64,000 nt of DNA from Nemertoderma westbladi (lineage: Eukaryota; Xenacoelomorpha; Nemertodermatida; Nemertodermatidae). The translations under genes were made by a program, and so were the position numbers. How positions within the stretch are numbered: position 1 is the stretch's first letter; every line of letters begins with the position of its first letter. Positions 47,206 through 57,256 of the stretch are shown piece by piece. The DNA lies in the NCBI GenBank assembly GCA_032718475.1, contig JAUCBJ010001180.1:62001-126000 (forward strand). The letters run 5' to 3'. Under the pieces are notes generated by a model. That model was not told where the DNA came from, searched no databases, and worked only from the letters and a program-made list of their open reading frames with translations.

Positions 47206-49183
47206 TACTACTACTAGGATCGGCATGCTGCATTGCAGCTGCATTTTTAAGAATGCTGTGCCGGCTTATCGACAAAATTGCACCGCCACAACTCGCTATC
47301 ACCCATGACATTTGCTAGATCATCCGCATCTTCAAGGCCAGTGTCCTTTAAGATGCGTCTCAAGAAAGTCATGGGCTGTCCACCATGCTTATTCACTCCC
47401 TGAGGCTGCCAAAGTAGAAGATTATGCACTGGCTGGTCCTCACGGCGAAAGCAATGTCCTGCAAAGCGGAGGCGATTTTGTTCTACTGTCAAGTTTGGGG
47501 GAACCAATGAGACACCTCCAATGTTATATAGTGTCTGGTTGGAGATGTGTGCATTGTACTTGACACAATGAACCCGGCGTAGCATTCTTGTGAATGTGCC
47601 ATCCAGAGATTTGGTGTCCTCAGAAGTTAGAGCCCAGCATGGACTCCCATAGAGGAGTACTGGAACTACTGCTGCTCTAAATAACCGGACCTTAAGTTTC
47701 CGATTAATTCTCGGTGACTTCCAAATCCTGGAAAGCCTATTCAAGGCTGCCCATGCCTTTCCCTTACGTATTCGAAGGTCCTCACCTGACTTCCGGATCC
47801 ATGATCCCAGGTAACAGAAGTCATCCACATGCTCAGGCATACCATCTTTTGAGCTTATGCTCATCCGATCAGAGACTTGCTGAGGACTTTCAAAGTTAAC
47901 TGTCAAAATTTTGGTCTTTCTGGAGTTAATAAAAAGACCAACACTAGAAGCAGCATGTTCTAATGAGCTGAGGAGCCGTTGGGCTCCCTCTAGTGATTCT
48001 GAGAGTACTCCTAAATCATCAGCAAAGTCTAGATCAGTTAGGTACTTGGCAGGATTTCCTCGACTTCTGGAGCCAGTAGGTGGAGTTATCATCACCCCAT
48101 CATCATTATGATGATCTAAGGACATGCGTAGAACATAGTCAACAACAATTATGAACAAGAATGGTGCAAGTGTGTCTCCCTGGAGGACGCCCCATAACAC
48201 TTCAAATGGTTCTGTGTCACCGTCAACAGTAGACACAAATGTTGTCGAACCATCGTATACTGATCTGATTGCTGCAATAATTTCACCAGGAATCCCATAT
48301 AATGAAAGTATGCTGAACATACGTGAGCGAGAGACGGAATCAAAGGCCTTGAAGAAGTCAACAAAGATAACAGCCAGATGCCTGTCTTTCTTTTTTGATA
48401 ACTCTTCAATTATCCTTCTAAGTGCCAAAATGGGCTCCATGGTCCCACGACCTTTACGGAACCCATTCTGATTTCCACGGAGCAGTCTCTCAATGGGATC
48501 CCTGATGCGATTTAATAGAATTCTATTGTATAGCTTTGCAGCAATCGAGATCAATGAGATTCCCCGAAAAGAACCATAGAGTGTTAGGTTGCCCTTCTTG
48601 GGAACTGGCACCAACTTATTTGTTTTCATTTCTTGTGGGACTCTTGTTGTACGGTACATGTCTACTATGATGGGATAGATGAGCTTTAAACACTCAGGTA
48701 TTTTAAAGACCTCAGGGGGAACACCATCTACTCCATTGGCACGATTGGTCTTAATGCTCTTTGCAGCAGCCTTCACTTCTGCAAATGAGATATCACCAAT
48801 GGGAATATCTGGGAGTACAGACTCAGACACTTTTACTTCTATAAAGTTATCAGGCAATACCCTGTCATTATTGAGGAGCTTTTCAAAGTGGGCCTTCCAA
48901 CCATTGAGGCGATCGGCTGGTGATTCAGCCTTAACCTTGGTGGTTGGTTGGCTTTTTCGACCAGCAAGCAAGTTGATCGATCTCCATGCCTGGGATGATT
49001 GCCTGCTGTCGTCAGCATCATTGATGGCATCAACCTGTTAGTTTATTAGCTCCTGTAAATTAACAGAGTACTGCCTGTTCAGGGACCTAGATGCAGCCTT
49101 AACTGCATTCTTGGCCGCTGTAGTCTGTTTGAGTCGGGAATCTTTCTGCGCCTTGTAGAGGTCATTTCGGCACTTCTGAATTT
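47206..49183 (-). mobile_element. RTE-like LINE, copy D, 5'-truncated
   Basis: Homologous to copy A from the (TAG)n tail at 47206 to the equivalent of AAATTCAGAAGTGCCGAAAT at 49183, with few differences. It lacks the endonuclease. Unlike copy A, no long target duplication was seen in the flanks. Confidence 0.88.
47247..48971 (-). CDS. Non-LTR reverse transcriptase, copy D
   Basis: Same RT blocks as copy A, including NQNGFRKGRGTMEP, GVLQGDTLAPFLF and the catalytic LDFADDLG. The frame is closed upstream by a TAA near 49040 (in the segment coding ELINQQ in copy A), a nonsense change private to this copy. No ATG opens the listed frame, which starts at TTG. The C-terminus ends FVDKPAQHS like the other copies. 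The retained RT with a broken linker shows it was a truncated insertion that later picked up at least one stop. Confidence 0.87.
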   Translation of the reverse strand: MLAGRKSQPTTKVKAESPADRLNGWKAHFEKLLNNDRVLPDNFIEVKVSESVLPDIPIGDISFAEVKAAAKSIKTNRANGVDGVPPEVFKIPECLKLIYPIIVDMYRTTRVPQEMKTNKLVPVPKKGNLTLYGSFRGISLISIAAKLYNRILLNRIRDPIERLLRGNQNGFRKGRGTMEPILALRRIIEELSKKKDRHLAVIFVDFFKAFDSVSRSRMFSILSLYGIPGEIIAAIRSVYDGSTTFVSTVDGDTEPFEVLWGVLQGDTLAPFLFIIVVDYVLRMSLDHHNDDGVMITPPTGSRSRGNPAKYLTDLDFADDLGVLSESLEGAQRLLSSLEHAASSVGLFINSRKTKILTVNFESPQQVSDRMSISSKDGMPEHVDDFCYLGSWIRKSGEDLRIRKGKAWAALNRLSRIWKSPRINRKLKVRLFRAAVVPVLLYGSPCWALTSEDTKSLDGTFTRMLRRVHCVKYNAHISNQTLYNIGGVSLVPPNLTVEQNRLRFAGHCFRREDQPVHNLLLWQPQGVNKHGGQPMTFLRRILKDTGLEDADDLANVMGDSELWRCNFVDKPAQHS

Positions 49184-49737
49184 CAGTCATTCTGAATTTT
49201 CTTCATTTCGGTCTTAAAAGGCCAGCGCCTTTTTAAGGATGTTTGGGAGAGAGGGAAGACCTGTGCAGTGGACCGCGTGGTCCAACTCTGTAGCCGCATC
49301 CCCACAGAGAAGACAGATGCATGCGGGTGTCGCCTTCCAACACTTTTTATCCCGGCAGAACTTGTGGTGCGACCGAGACACTACTCCGAGATACTCAAAT
49401 TGAGTACAGCAGTATGTGTGTGCTCTGATTGTCTGCTGTTGTGTTGCAAATACCGGTACTGAATTAGGCCTAATGGCCCCATTTTGAACTCTTTAATTAT
49501 TGAGATACGCATCCATATTGCCATGATCCTGCCCACTGCCTGAGCCATAAACCACTCTACGCTGACTTTAATCAAGTACTCTGTCAGTCTGTACTCGCCT
49601 GATACCAGTAATTCGTGGGACCTCCGGAACTGGGAATTTTCAAATTGTAGTCTGCCAATCAACCTACAATCAGTGACTGACCTACTCTTCTCGACTTCTG
49701 TAGGCTGAATCTGTGGAAAAGGCAGAAAGGCCTAGTT
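49184..49737. other. Probable 5' region of the CR1/L2-like LINE
   Basis: Non-coding. Its right part directly precedes ORF1 and may be the LINE's 5' UTR. The element's 5' border could not be fixed. Confidence 0.35.
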
Positions 49738-50487
49738 ATGCCTACGTGGAAAGATGTGGGCGAGGAAATCCTCGCCCGTCTTGACGATCTACAACAGGGC
49801 CAGTCTGACATAATAAAAGACGTTCGCGAATCACGATCTGAAATCGTTGCAGTTTGTTCGAGATTGGATAATCTCGAAACCAACAATCGAGTAATTACCG
49901 AGACCAATACAACAATACAGAGACAACAGGCGGAACTCCATCACGATAACGAAGAGCTTACCTCTTATCAACGACGCCACAACATACTTGTTCATCACCT
50001 TCCAGAGGTGGTCAGCCCCGACGAAGAGCGTCATCAGCTTATCTCAGAAGTGCTATCCCCTCTAAACCTCTCGATTAGTGACGTTGATTTGTACCACAGG
50101 TTAGGTAAAACATCGAAGCCGACTGGTCCCTCGGCCACGCATTCGTCTTCTTTAACAAGCGAGCCACCAAAACCTCGTCTATTAATTATTCGGTTCTACG
50201 GCCACAGCGCTCGTATAACTGCCTTGGTTAATAAGAAAAAGTTGAAGCGTCCTTTATCGATTACGGAACATCTTACCCCCACGGGCTCGAAATTAATTAC
50301 CCGCGTGCGCGAATTACATCGGGCTAAGTTAATATTCTCTTACTTCACACGCAATGGATCTGTATTTGTTTGCACCGCGGCGAAATCGATACCAAAGAAG
50401 ATATGTTCGGATTCTGATGTTGTGGCTATTCGTGCCCTCCAAGTCAGTCCATCCCATATGGTCAATGAAGGGAACAGGAACAGGTAA
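49738..50487 (+). CDS. LINE ORF1 protein (coiled coil, RRM-like)
   Basis: ATG at 49738 gives MPTWKDVGEEILARLDDLQQ, 249 codons. Residues 1-85 form a heptad-rich coiled coil for oligomerisation. RRHNILVHHLPEVV starts an RRM-like domain that continues through LLIIRFYGHSARI. The C-terminal part resembles the basic CTD of L1-type ORF1 proteins (transposase_22 group). Such proteins bind the element's RNA as trimers. It precedes the RT-coding ORF at 52028 on the same strand, so both are taken as one LINE. The frame is intact. Confidence 0.7.
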   Translation: MPTWKDVGEEILARLDDLQQGQSDIIKDVRESRSEIVAVCSRLDNLETNNRVITETNTTIQRQQAELHHDNEELTSYQRRHNILVHHLPEVVSPDEERHQLISEVLSPLNLSISDVDLYHRLGKTSKPTGPSATHSSSLTSEPPKPRLLIIRFYGHSARITALVNKKKLKRPLSITEHLTPTGSKLITRVRELHRAKLIFSYFTRNGSVFVCTAAKSIPKKICSDSDVVAIRALQVSPSHMVNEGNRNR

Positions 50488-50944
50488 TTTATCTTACTGG
50501 TTTTTTTGTTAAATTGGTATGACCCACCAATTTCTTGGGTTTAGCTAACATACTACTATAATGAATGTTCCGAGCTGTATTTCGACGTTGATGCTTTCCC
50601 CAAACATTAAAATCTCTACATACTGGTATAAATCTGCATGTCGGTCAGTCCATTTATTTTTCTATTGTAGTCTTACTCATTACTATTAGAGCCTATATAA
50701 CAGTAACAAGTGAATATGCTGTTAGTCCGGAAAATTTGAAGTTGCATTTTGGTTTATTTTTCTATTATTGGCTAAGTCTTGATTTATTATTATTTCTTTT
50801 TTTGATTTATTTTTATTTCTTTACCTTCTGGTAATATAGGCTAGAAGGGCTGCGATATATAATGCCAATACTGTACCATTATGTACTAGGGCCTATATCA
50901 GTATATCGGTGATATATTAAACTAATAGGTGTTATACCGTTAGT
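50488..50944. other. Inter-ORF spacer of the LINE
   Basis: AT-rich, with no gene. It leads into the tandem array. Confidence 0.35.
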
Positions 50945-51765
50945 ATGGGCTATAATAGAAGTTTAACCTATGTATTTCTATTTTATATATATATATATTC
51001 AGGGTACGATATATTATACTATCACGGTACAATATGTTGTACTATTACGTGTTATACCGTTAGTATGGGCTTTATATAATAGAAGTTTAACCTATGTATT
51101 TCTATTTTATATATATATATATTCAGGGTACGATATATTATACTATCACGGTACAATATGTTGTACTATTACGTGTTATACCGTTAGTATGGGCTTTATA
51201 TAATAGAAGTTTAACCTATGTATTTCTATTTTATATATATATATTCAGGGTACGATATATTATACTATCACGGTACAATATGTTGTACTATTACGTGTTA
51301 TACCGTTAGTATGGGCTTTATATAATAGAAGTTTAACCTATGTATTTCTATTTTATATATATATATATTCAGGGTACGATATATTATACTATCACGGTAC
51401 AATATGTTGTACTATTACGTGTTATACCGTTAGTATGGGCTTTATATAATAGAAGTTTAACCTATGTATTTCTATTTTATATATATATATTCAGGGTACG
51501 ATATATTATACTATCACGGTACAATATGTTGTACTATTACGTGTTATACCGTTAGTATGGGCTTTATATAATAGAAGTTTAACCTATGTATTTCTATTTT
51601 ATATATATATATTCAGGGTACGATATATTATACTATCACGGTACAATATGTTGTACTATTACGTGTTATACCGTTAGTATGGGCTTTATATAATAGAAGT
51701 TTAAACTATGTATTTCTATTTTTTATATATATTCAGGGCACGATATATTATACTAAATACTTTTT
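50945..51765. repeat. Tandem repeat of about 123 bp, six to seven units
   Basis: Each unit contains AGAAGTTTAACCTATGTATT, a TA run, TTCAGGGTACGATATATT and GTTATACCGTTAGTATGGGC. Units differ mainly in the length of the TA run. It lies between the LINE's ORF1 and ORF2. Open frames across it are repeat artefacts. Confidence 0.9.
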
Positions 51766-52027
51766 ATACCGGTGGTTTGGGCTATATATATATATTAGAA
51801 CCTTATTTAGGACATCAATATGTAATTTGTGTATATAATGCGTATTACGTGTAAAACATTTAATTCTGGTCCACGTTTAGTGTATCATATATGACATGTG
51901 TTATACCGGATATATACTATAATAGATTATAGGTAGATACCGGTATATACCACATTGGTTGCTGGGGAATGTAATTTGAATTTTAGCGGCCACTTAAGAT
52001 AAATATTGCAACATAACACATTGTATA

Positions 52028-53023
52028 ATGCAACAAATTGCGTCAGACACTAATTCTAGTGGTAGTGCGACGACGGCTGTTGGCATTGGGTGCGGTCTTT
52101 GTTTTTCAACTTTTCAAAATTCAGATTTAATTATCAACTGCAATCTTTGTAAACAGAAATATCACCGACAATGTGGTTCATTCTTTGAGACTATCGATTT
52201 TTCAGACACTACCATTTTATCACACTGGTGCAATTTTTGTTATCATTATCTATTTCCTTTTGGTAGTGTTGAAAATGACGATCTCGATATATTTTCTAAT
52301 GAAACGGGTGAAGTTAATTGTGAAGACATACAGGCTGCTGGCAACATCTTTAGTGATATTAATCCTGACGATAACTTGAATTGCAATTTGATTCTAGGGG
52401 ATTACTTTAATGAAACAATATTTGATAACCAATTTTACGGAAATGACAGCAGATCGAATTTTTCATTAATGCATTTAAATTGCAGGAGCTTAAACGCAAA
52501 TATATGTGCAATAACAAATTTTTTGGAATATATGAATGCCAATTTCGACATTCTGACTTTTTCTGAAACGTTTTTAACTAAAGATAGTGTATTAAATGAA
52601 GTTGCCGTTCGTGGTTTTAAGGAACCTTACTGTGATTTTCGAAAATGGGGTAAGAGACTAGCCAGAGGAGGCACGGCTATTTATGCGCGCTCCGATTTAG
52701 AAACATCAATACGACCCGACCTTCATTTCAACGGCCCTGAAAATTGCTGGATAGAAGTGGCGAGGCCTCACCCTAATAAGCCCTTAATAATTGGATGTAT
52801 TTATCGCTCAGACGAAATAGAATTTGATAGTTTTAATAAAGGTTTTAATGATACACTTTCCAAATTGGCCTCAACAAATTACGACGTTGTTATAACCGGT
52901 GATTATAATATTGATGTTTCTAAACCAAATAAGCCTCGTACTAGTGAATATATTAATATGAACACCAAAGAGATTAAACGTGGACAAAGACGGGGAAATT
53001 ATTTCTCTCTCCAATCCAGCTGA
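52028..53023 (+). CDS. LINE ORF2, N-terminal part: PHD finger and AP endonuclease, truncated
   Basis: ATG at 52028. Residues 25-80 form a PHD-type zinc finger: CGLC, INCNLC, KYHRQC and HWCNFC supply C4HC3. The AP endonuclease starts at about residue 145 with LMHLNCRSLN and has DILTFSETFL, GGTAIYARSD and VITGDYNIDV, where the last aspartate and asparagine are catalytic. After TSEYINM the sequence jumps into RT-linker sequence in another frame, so the endonuclease C-terminus (the SDH motif) is missing. PHD fingers are known in CR1-group LINEs. The internal deletion inactivates this copy. Confidence 0.8.
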   Translation: MQQIASDTNSSGSATTAVGIGCGLCFSTFQNSDLIINCNLCKQKYHRQCGSFFETIDFSDTTILSHWCNFCYHYLFPFGSVENDDLDIFSNETGEVNCEDIQAAGNIFSDINPDDNLNCNLILGDYFNETIFDNQFYGNDSRSNFSLMHLNCRSLNANICAITNFLEYMNANFDILTFSETFLTKDSVLNEVAVRGFKEPYCDFRKWGKRLARGGTAIYARSDLETSIRPDLHFNGPENCWIEVARPHPNKPLIIGCIYRSDEIEFDSFNKGFNDTLSKLASTNYDVVITGDYNIDVSKPNKPRTSEYINMNTKEIKRGQRRGNYFSLQSS

Positions 53024-54677
53024 TATAGCCAACGCCTTTAACAATTTCTTTTCCAACATTGGTCCTCAACTTGCTTCACAATTTGCTTCAAGTTCTCGTT
53101 GTCCTACTCGCCATGTAAGACATTCCAAATCCAATTCCTTCGGACTTTCAGAAACATCTCCCGCTGAAATTCATTACATCATTTTACAATTAGATGAGAA
53201 GTGCGCCTCCAATGACGATTTTCCGATTTCTTTAGTAAAGCTTGCGGCCCCATTTATATCTACTCATTTATGTAGCTTGATTAATCTCAGTTTACGACTA
53301 GGGCATTTTCCTGATTGTCTTAAGTTAGCAAAGGTCATTCCAGCTTATAAGGGTGGTAACCCATTTCTTCCTACAAACTACCGTCCAATCTCCCTCCTCC
53401 CTGTTTTCCATAAAATTTTCGAAACAGTTTTATACAACCAGCTTATAGCATACCTTAATAAATTCAATGTAATTTCGCGTAATCAATTCGGCTTCCGGAA
53501 AAAATTCACCACATCATATGCAGTAATAAATATAGTGGAGTCAATTCGAAATGCTCTCGATAATCATCAATCCTCTTGTTTAGTATATATAGACCTCCGT
53601 AAGGCATTTGATACTCTTGACCACTCCATCCTTATAAAGAAACTTCAGTCATATGGTATACGCGGTACCCCTCTGTCGATTTTCTCAGATTACTTATCCA
53701 ATCGTAAACAGTTTGTTTCATTAGGTGTTACGTCATCTTTAGTTAATTCAATCACCTGTGGTATCCCGCAAGGTTCGGTACTAGGCCCAATTCTTTTTTT
53801 ACTTTATATAAATGATCTCCCAAATGCAACCTCTCTCATTGCCACTCTGTTTGCAGACGATACATCTCTCATGTTCCACGATAGTAACATAACCAGATTA
53901 ACTAATACTATAAATACCGAAAGTAATTTAATTAATGATTGGCTGATAGATAATAAATTAACCTTAAACACCGATAAAACAGAATACTCCATATTTACAT
54001 TCTCGCAAAATTTCAACTTACCAAGCACAACAATTAATATCAACAACAAACCCATCAGATACACGTCCGCTGCAAAATACTTAGGCATAATTATAGATGA
54101 TAAACTCACATTTAAGGCGCACATTAAATACATACTTAAAAAAATTTCTAAAACAGGTGGACTGTTCTATAAACTTCGACATATACTTTCTAGAGAGTTA
54201 CTCCGCATGCTTTTTAATACATTAATTTATCCTTACATTTTCTATGGCTTGATTGTTTGGGGCGGCACTTACAAGTCAAACACAGATCCTTTGAAAATAA
54301 AAATCAATAAGATATTGCGTTGTATCACATTTAATCATTCTCAATCCTCATCCTATCCCATCTACCAACAATTACGTATCCTACCTCTAGATCTCCTCTA
54401 TAAATACCAGGTGCTAATACTCATGTTTGAAGTCCATAATAATCCATCTCACCCTCTAGCTTACCTCTTTACTAAAGCCTCTTCGGTTCACTCATATAAT
54501 ACTCGCTCTGCTTCCTCTGGCCTGTATCATTTACCTCCGGCTCGTTTGGATGTTCGCCATCTTTCATTATCTATGCAAGGGCCACTTTTGTGGAACTCAT
54601 TATCACAACTTATTAGGGACAGTCGAAACCTGGCGATATTTAAGAAAAAATTAAAATACCACTTACTGCAGATATGA
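52980..54677 (+). CDS. LINE ORF2, reverse transcriptase part (CR1/L2-like)
   Basis: Open for 565 codons; ATG-like start not required because it continues ORF2. The RT has LAKVIPAYKGG, NYRPISLLPVFHKIFE, RNQFGFRKKFTTSYAV, VYIDLRKAFDTLDH, GIPQGSVLGPILFLLYINDL and the catalytic ATLFADDTSLM. The C-terminal region contains YGLIVWGGTY and YNTRSASSGLYHLPPAR, usual in CR1/L2-like and Rex-like elements. It is frameshifted relative to the endonuclease part by a deletion junction near 52960-52985. RNase H is absent, as usual in this group. Confidence 0.87.
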   Translation: MDKDGEIISLSNPADIANAFNNFFSNIGPQLASQFASSSRCPTRHVRHSKSNSFGLSETSPAEIHYIILQLDEKCASNDDFPISLVKLAAPFISTHLCSLINLSLRLGHFPDCLKLAKVIPAYKGGNPFLPTNYRPISLLPVFHKIFETVLYNQLIAYLNKFNVISRNQFGFRKKFTTSYAVINIVESIRNALDNHQSSCLVYIDLRKAFDTLDHSILIKKLQSYGIRGTPLSIFSDYLSNRKQFVSLGVTSSLVNSITCGIPQGSVLGPILFLLYINDLPNATSLIATLFADDTSLMFHDSNITRLTNTINTESNLINDWLIDNKLTLNTDKTEYSIFTFSQNFNLPSTTININNKPIRYTSAAKYLGIIIDDKLTFKAHIKYILKKISKTGGLFYKLRHILSRELLRMLFNTLIYPYIFYGLIVWGGTYKSNTDPLKIKINKILRCITFNHSQSSSYPIYQQLRILPLDLLYKYQVLILMFEVHNNPSHPLAYLFTKASSVHSYNTRSASSGLYHLPPARLDVRHLSLSMQGPLLWNSLSQLIRDSRNLAIFKKKLKYHLLQI

Positions 54678-55189
54678 TTAAACCATTTCAATTTCAATAG
54701 CATACATATATTTTTTCATTATCCTTTTTTCATATACATTCTCCCCAATTGGTTATCAACAACTTGCGTTATATAAATATATTTTCCTTTACATATTTTG
54801 CGTCATATATATAGTTTCATACTTTTTTTCTTTACATATACATGGGCATTATTGAAAAGGTGTAACATTTTTAACTTCAAAAAAATGTTTCAATTTTCCG
54901 ATTTTTTTTTCACAATATTGGTCTGTCGGTAGCTGGTCAATAATGAATCTCTCATAAATTTGTTAATTAGTCGCTGCTCAGTCATTGAACATTTGAACAC
55001 GTGCTGCTCGAAGACCCCACAACGTGTTAACCTTACTCCACGTTATTCTATATCCTTTATTCCACGTTATATAAAATATATAACATTATGCCAATAATTA
55101 CGCACAAAGTCTAATGACTTATTTCCAGTGCGGTCCCACAACAACTATACTCCCTAAATGAAACTGGTACTGATTTGGCTTCCATTTTA
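54678..55189. other. LINE 3' UTR and AT-rich DNA
   Basis: T-rich sequence follows ORF2. No clear short-repeat tail or target duplication was identified. Confidence 0.35.
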
Positions 55190-55330
55190 GGATCCAAGGC
55201 AGAGATGAGCCGGGCTAGTCATTGTAAAAAGCATTCGTGTTGAAAAACTTCCCTGCCCCCCCCCCCCCCCCCCCCTTTCCCTTATTGATGGGCTCGAAAC
55301 CACGACCTCCGTATAATTCACCATCGGTGG
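55190..55330 (-). mobile_element. Possible tRNA-derived SINE fragment
   Basis: The minus strand has GGAGGTCGTGGTTTCGAGCC near 55293-55315, close to a box B, and a G run downstream at 55250-55275. No box A could be recognised with confidence, so the call is weak. Confidence 0.3.
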
Positions 55331-56193
55331 TTGGCTGGCCGGTGTTGTTTTGGACGTTTCCTGTGGACGTTGGACTGTTTTAGACGACAGAACATTGTGG
55401 TTATGAGTGACAAATACGGTAGAGAATTTGGACCCCTTAAATCAGAATTTTAAGTAAATATAATTATACAAATACGGTTAAAATATACGGTTACTAACAC
55501 GCTACTGCGCCCTTGACACGTACTGCTAGGTATTGCTGCATAACACCGCGGCAACAAAATCTCTGGAATAAAATACATACCAGATCAGCTAGCGGTATGG
55601 TAGCAATTAACATCCTATTCTCTATTTTCATAATCAGAGTCTGGTAGCAGGTGCCGATTACGGGCGTAGATACTAATACCGCATTTGCCCGATCGAGTTG
55701 TGAATATAGAAGGAGAGAGCCCCTTTGATGTCAGTTTGTAAGTATTACGCTTATAGGGAGCAACTAGCTTATTCCAGTAGCTAGCGCCCGAAAAATATTA
55801 TTTTGTTAAAAGTACGGGCTCTTATATTTTTTTTAATATAAGAGGTAGATTAATGTTAACACTAAGGCTCACTCCCTTACTTCGTGGTTTGTCCCACAGT
55901 GCATCCACAAATAACAATTTACCACAAACTGACGTAGACGTGATACTGTATTTCTGACGCAAAAGAAACCAAAACTCTAGCAATTCTGTTCTACACAATT
56001 TGGTTCAACACTATCTTAACTGGACTACAGGCGAACATACGCCTTGTACATAAATGCTGGTAATTAAAATATGATAGCGAATCAAACATTATCACTGGCT
56101 GGTGGACTGGAACGCACATATTGGTATTATCAGCTATTACACACAATGGCCTACAGTATCCTGGACAGGACATGGGATATACTTCTTATTTCA
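55331..56193. other. Non-coding stretch; no gene seen
   Basis: Mixed sequence without long ORFs. Its last eight bases are the left target duplication of the next element. Confidence 0.35.
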
Positions 56194-57248
56194 GGGTAAA
56201 TCTTTTCGACCTACGCGTAGGCCTACGCGTAGCTACGCGTAGCTACGCGTAGCTACGCGTAGTTTGTAACTTCCATTCCTGTCATTTACCGGTAGGGCCA
56301 GACTTACTGCCTTTTTAACAACTACGCGTAGGTGTTTTAAAACTACGCGTAGTTATTTTGGAACTACGCGTAGGTATTTTGAAACTACGCGTAGGTGCTA
56401 CGCGTAGCTACGCGTAGGTGCTACGCGTAGCAGTCCTGATAACAATGATTTTTCATTTCAGGTCCGGTAGGGTTGAGTTGTTAGGCAAGTATCGGTATAT
56501 GTCAGGTATCTGATTATCAGACAAATGTAATAACAGAATCGGAAACTCATATCTCTACATACAGCACTGGCAGACTGGTAATAAATAATATTCGGCTCTT
56601 TCACATACAAACACAGAGGATGAATAAAAAGTAAACTTGAAATTCACGTCTCATGATTCAAGTATCTTTGTTTCCATTGGATTATTTAAATATTGAACAG
56701 TAGTAAATAAAGCGACCAGTCTACCGGTGAAGAGGTTAAGCGAAAGCTGATAAATACTGCATATAATCAAATTGTTTGGTCAAATGACAAGTGCAACCAA
56801 TCATGGTAGACAATTTAGTCTCCCCTTCCCTTGTCAAGGGGTTAACATATTAAATACAGTATATCCTTGCCCTATCGTGAACAAAGGCAATAAAAAGCAT
56901 AGAGAATCGATAAGAACCATCGGCCTATTTCCTTTGTAACTATTTTTGAACTCTAAACATTAATTATTAACACATTTTACCGCCCGCAACGCATGAAGTG
57001 AAGAATATGTAGTTTTCGCGTATTCCTCTATATAGAGTATACAGGTATAGGATACATTACTGTTGAAAGCATTTGATGGTTGTGGGTTGTTTATTGAACA
57101 TACCGTATTGTGTCTTATTTTAGTACGACTCGCTTGGAATACGTAAGCCTACTAATGATAAACGACGTACTGACGTATAGGCATAGTTATGGGTAGCACC
57201 TATGCGTAGGTCGCGTAGGACCTACGCGTAGGTCGAAAAGATTTACCC
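56194..57248. mobile_element. Element with CTACGCGTAG arrays and 8-bp target duplication
   Basis: The termini GGGTAAATCTTTTCGACC and its reverse complement at 57231-57248 are perfect inverted repeats, continued by CTACGCGTAGG. TTATTTCA occurs at 56186-56193 and 57249-57256 as an 8-bp target duplication, the length made by hAT-type transposases. The left third is packed with the palindrome CTACGCGTAG. There is no transposase ORF, so it is non-autonomous. Confidence 0.85.
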
Positions 57249-57256
57249 TTATTTCA

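Noticed and set aside
50970-51555. Tyrosine-rich ORFs (YFYFIYIYIQ)
   Set aside because: Translation of the 123-bp AT-rich tandem repeat.
50945-51765. CRISPR array
   Set aside because: Units are directly adjacent with no unique spacers, and the DNA is eukaryotic. The same holds for the 33-bp array at 61951.
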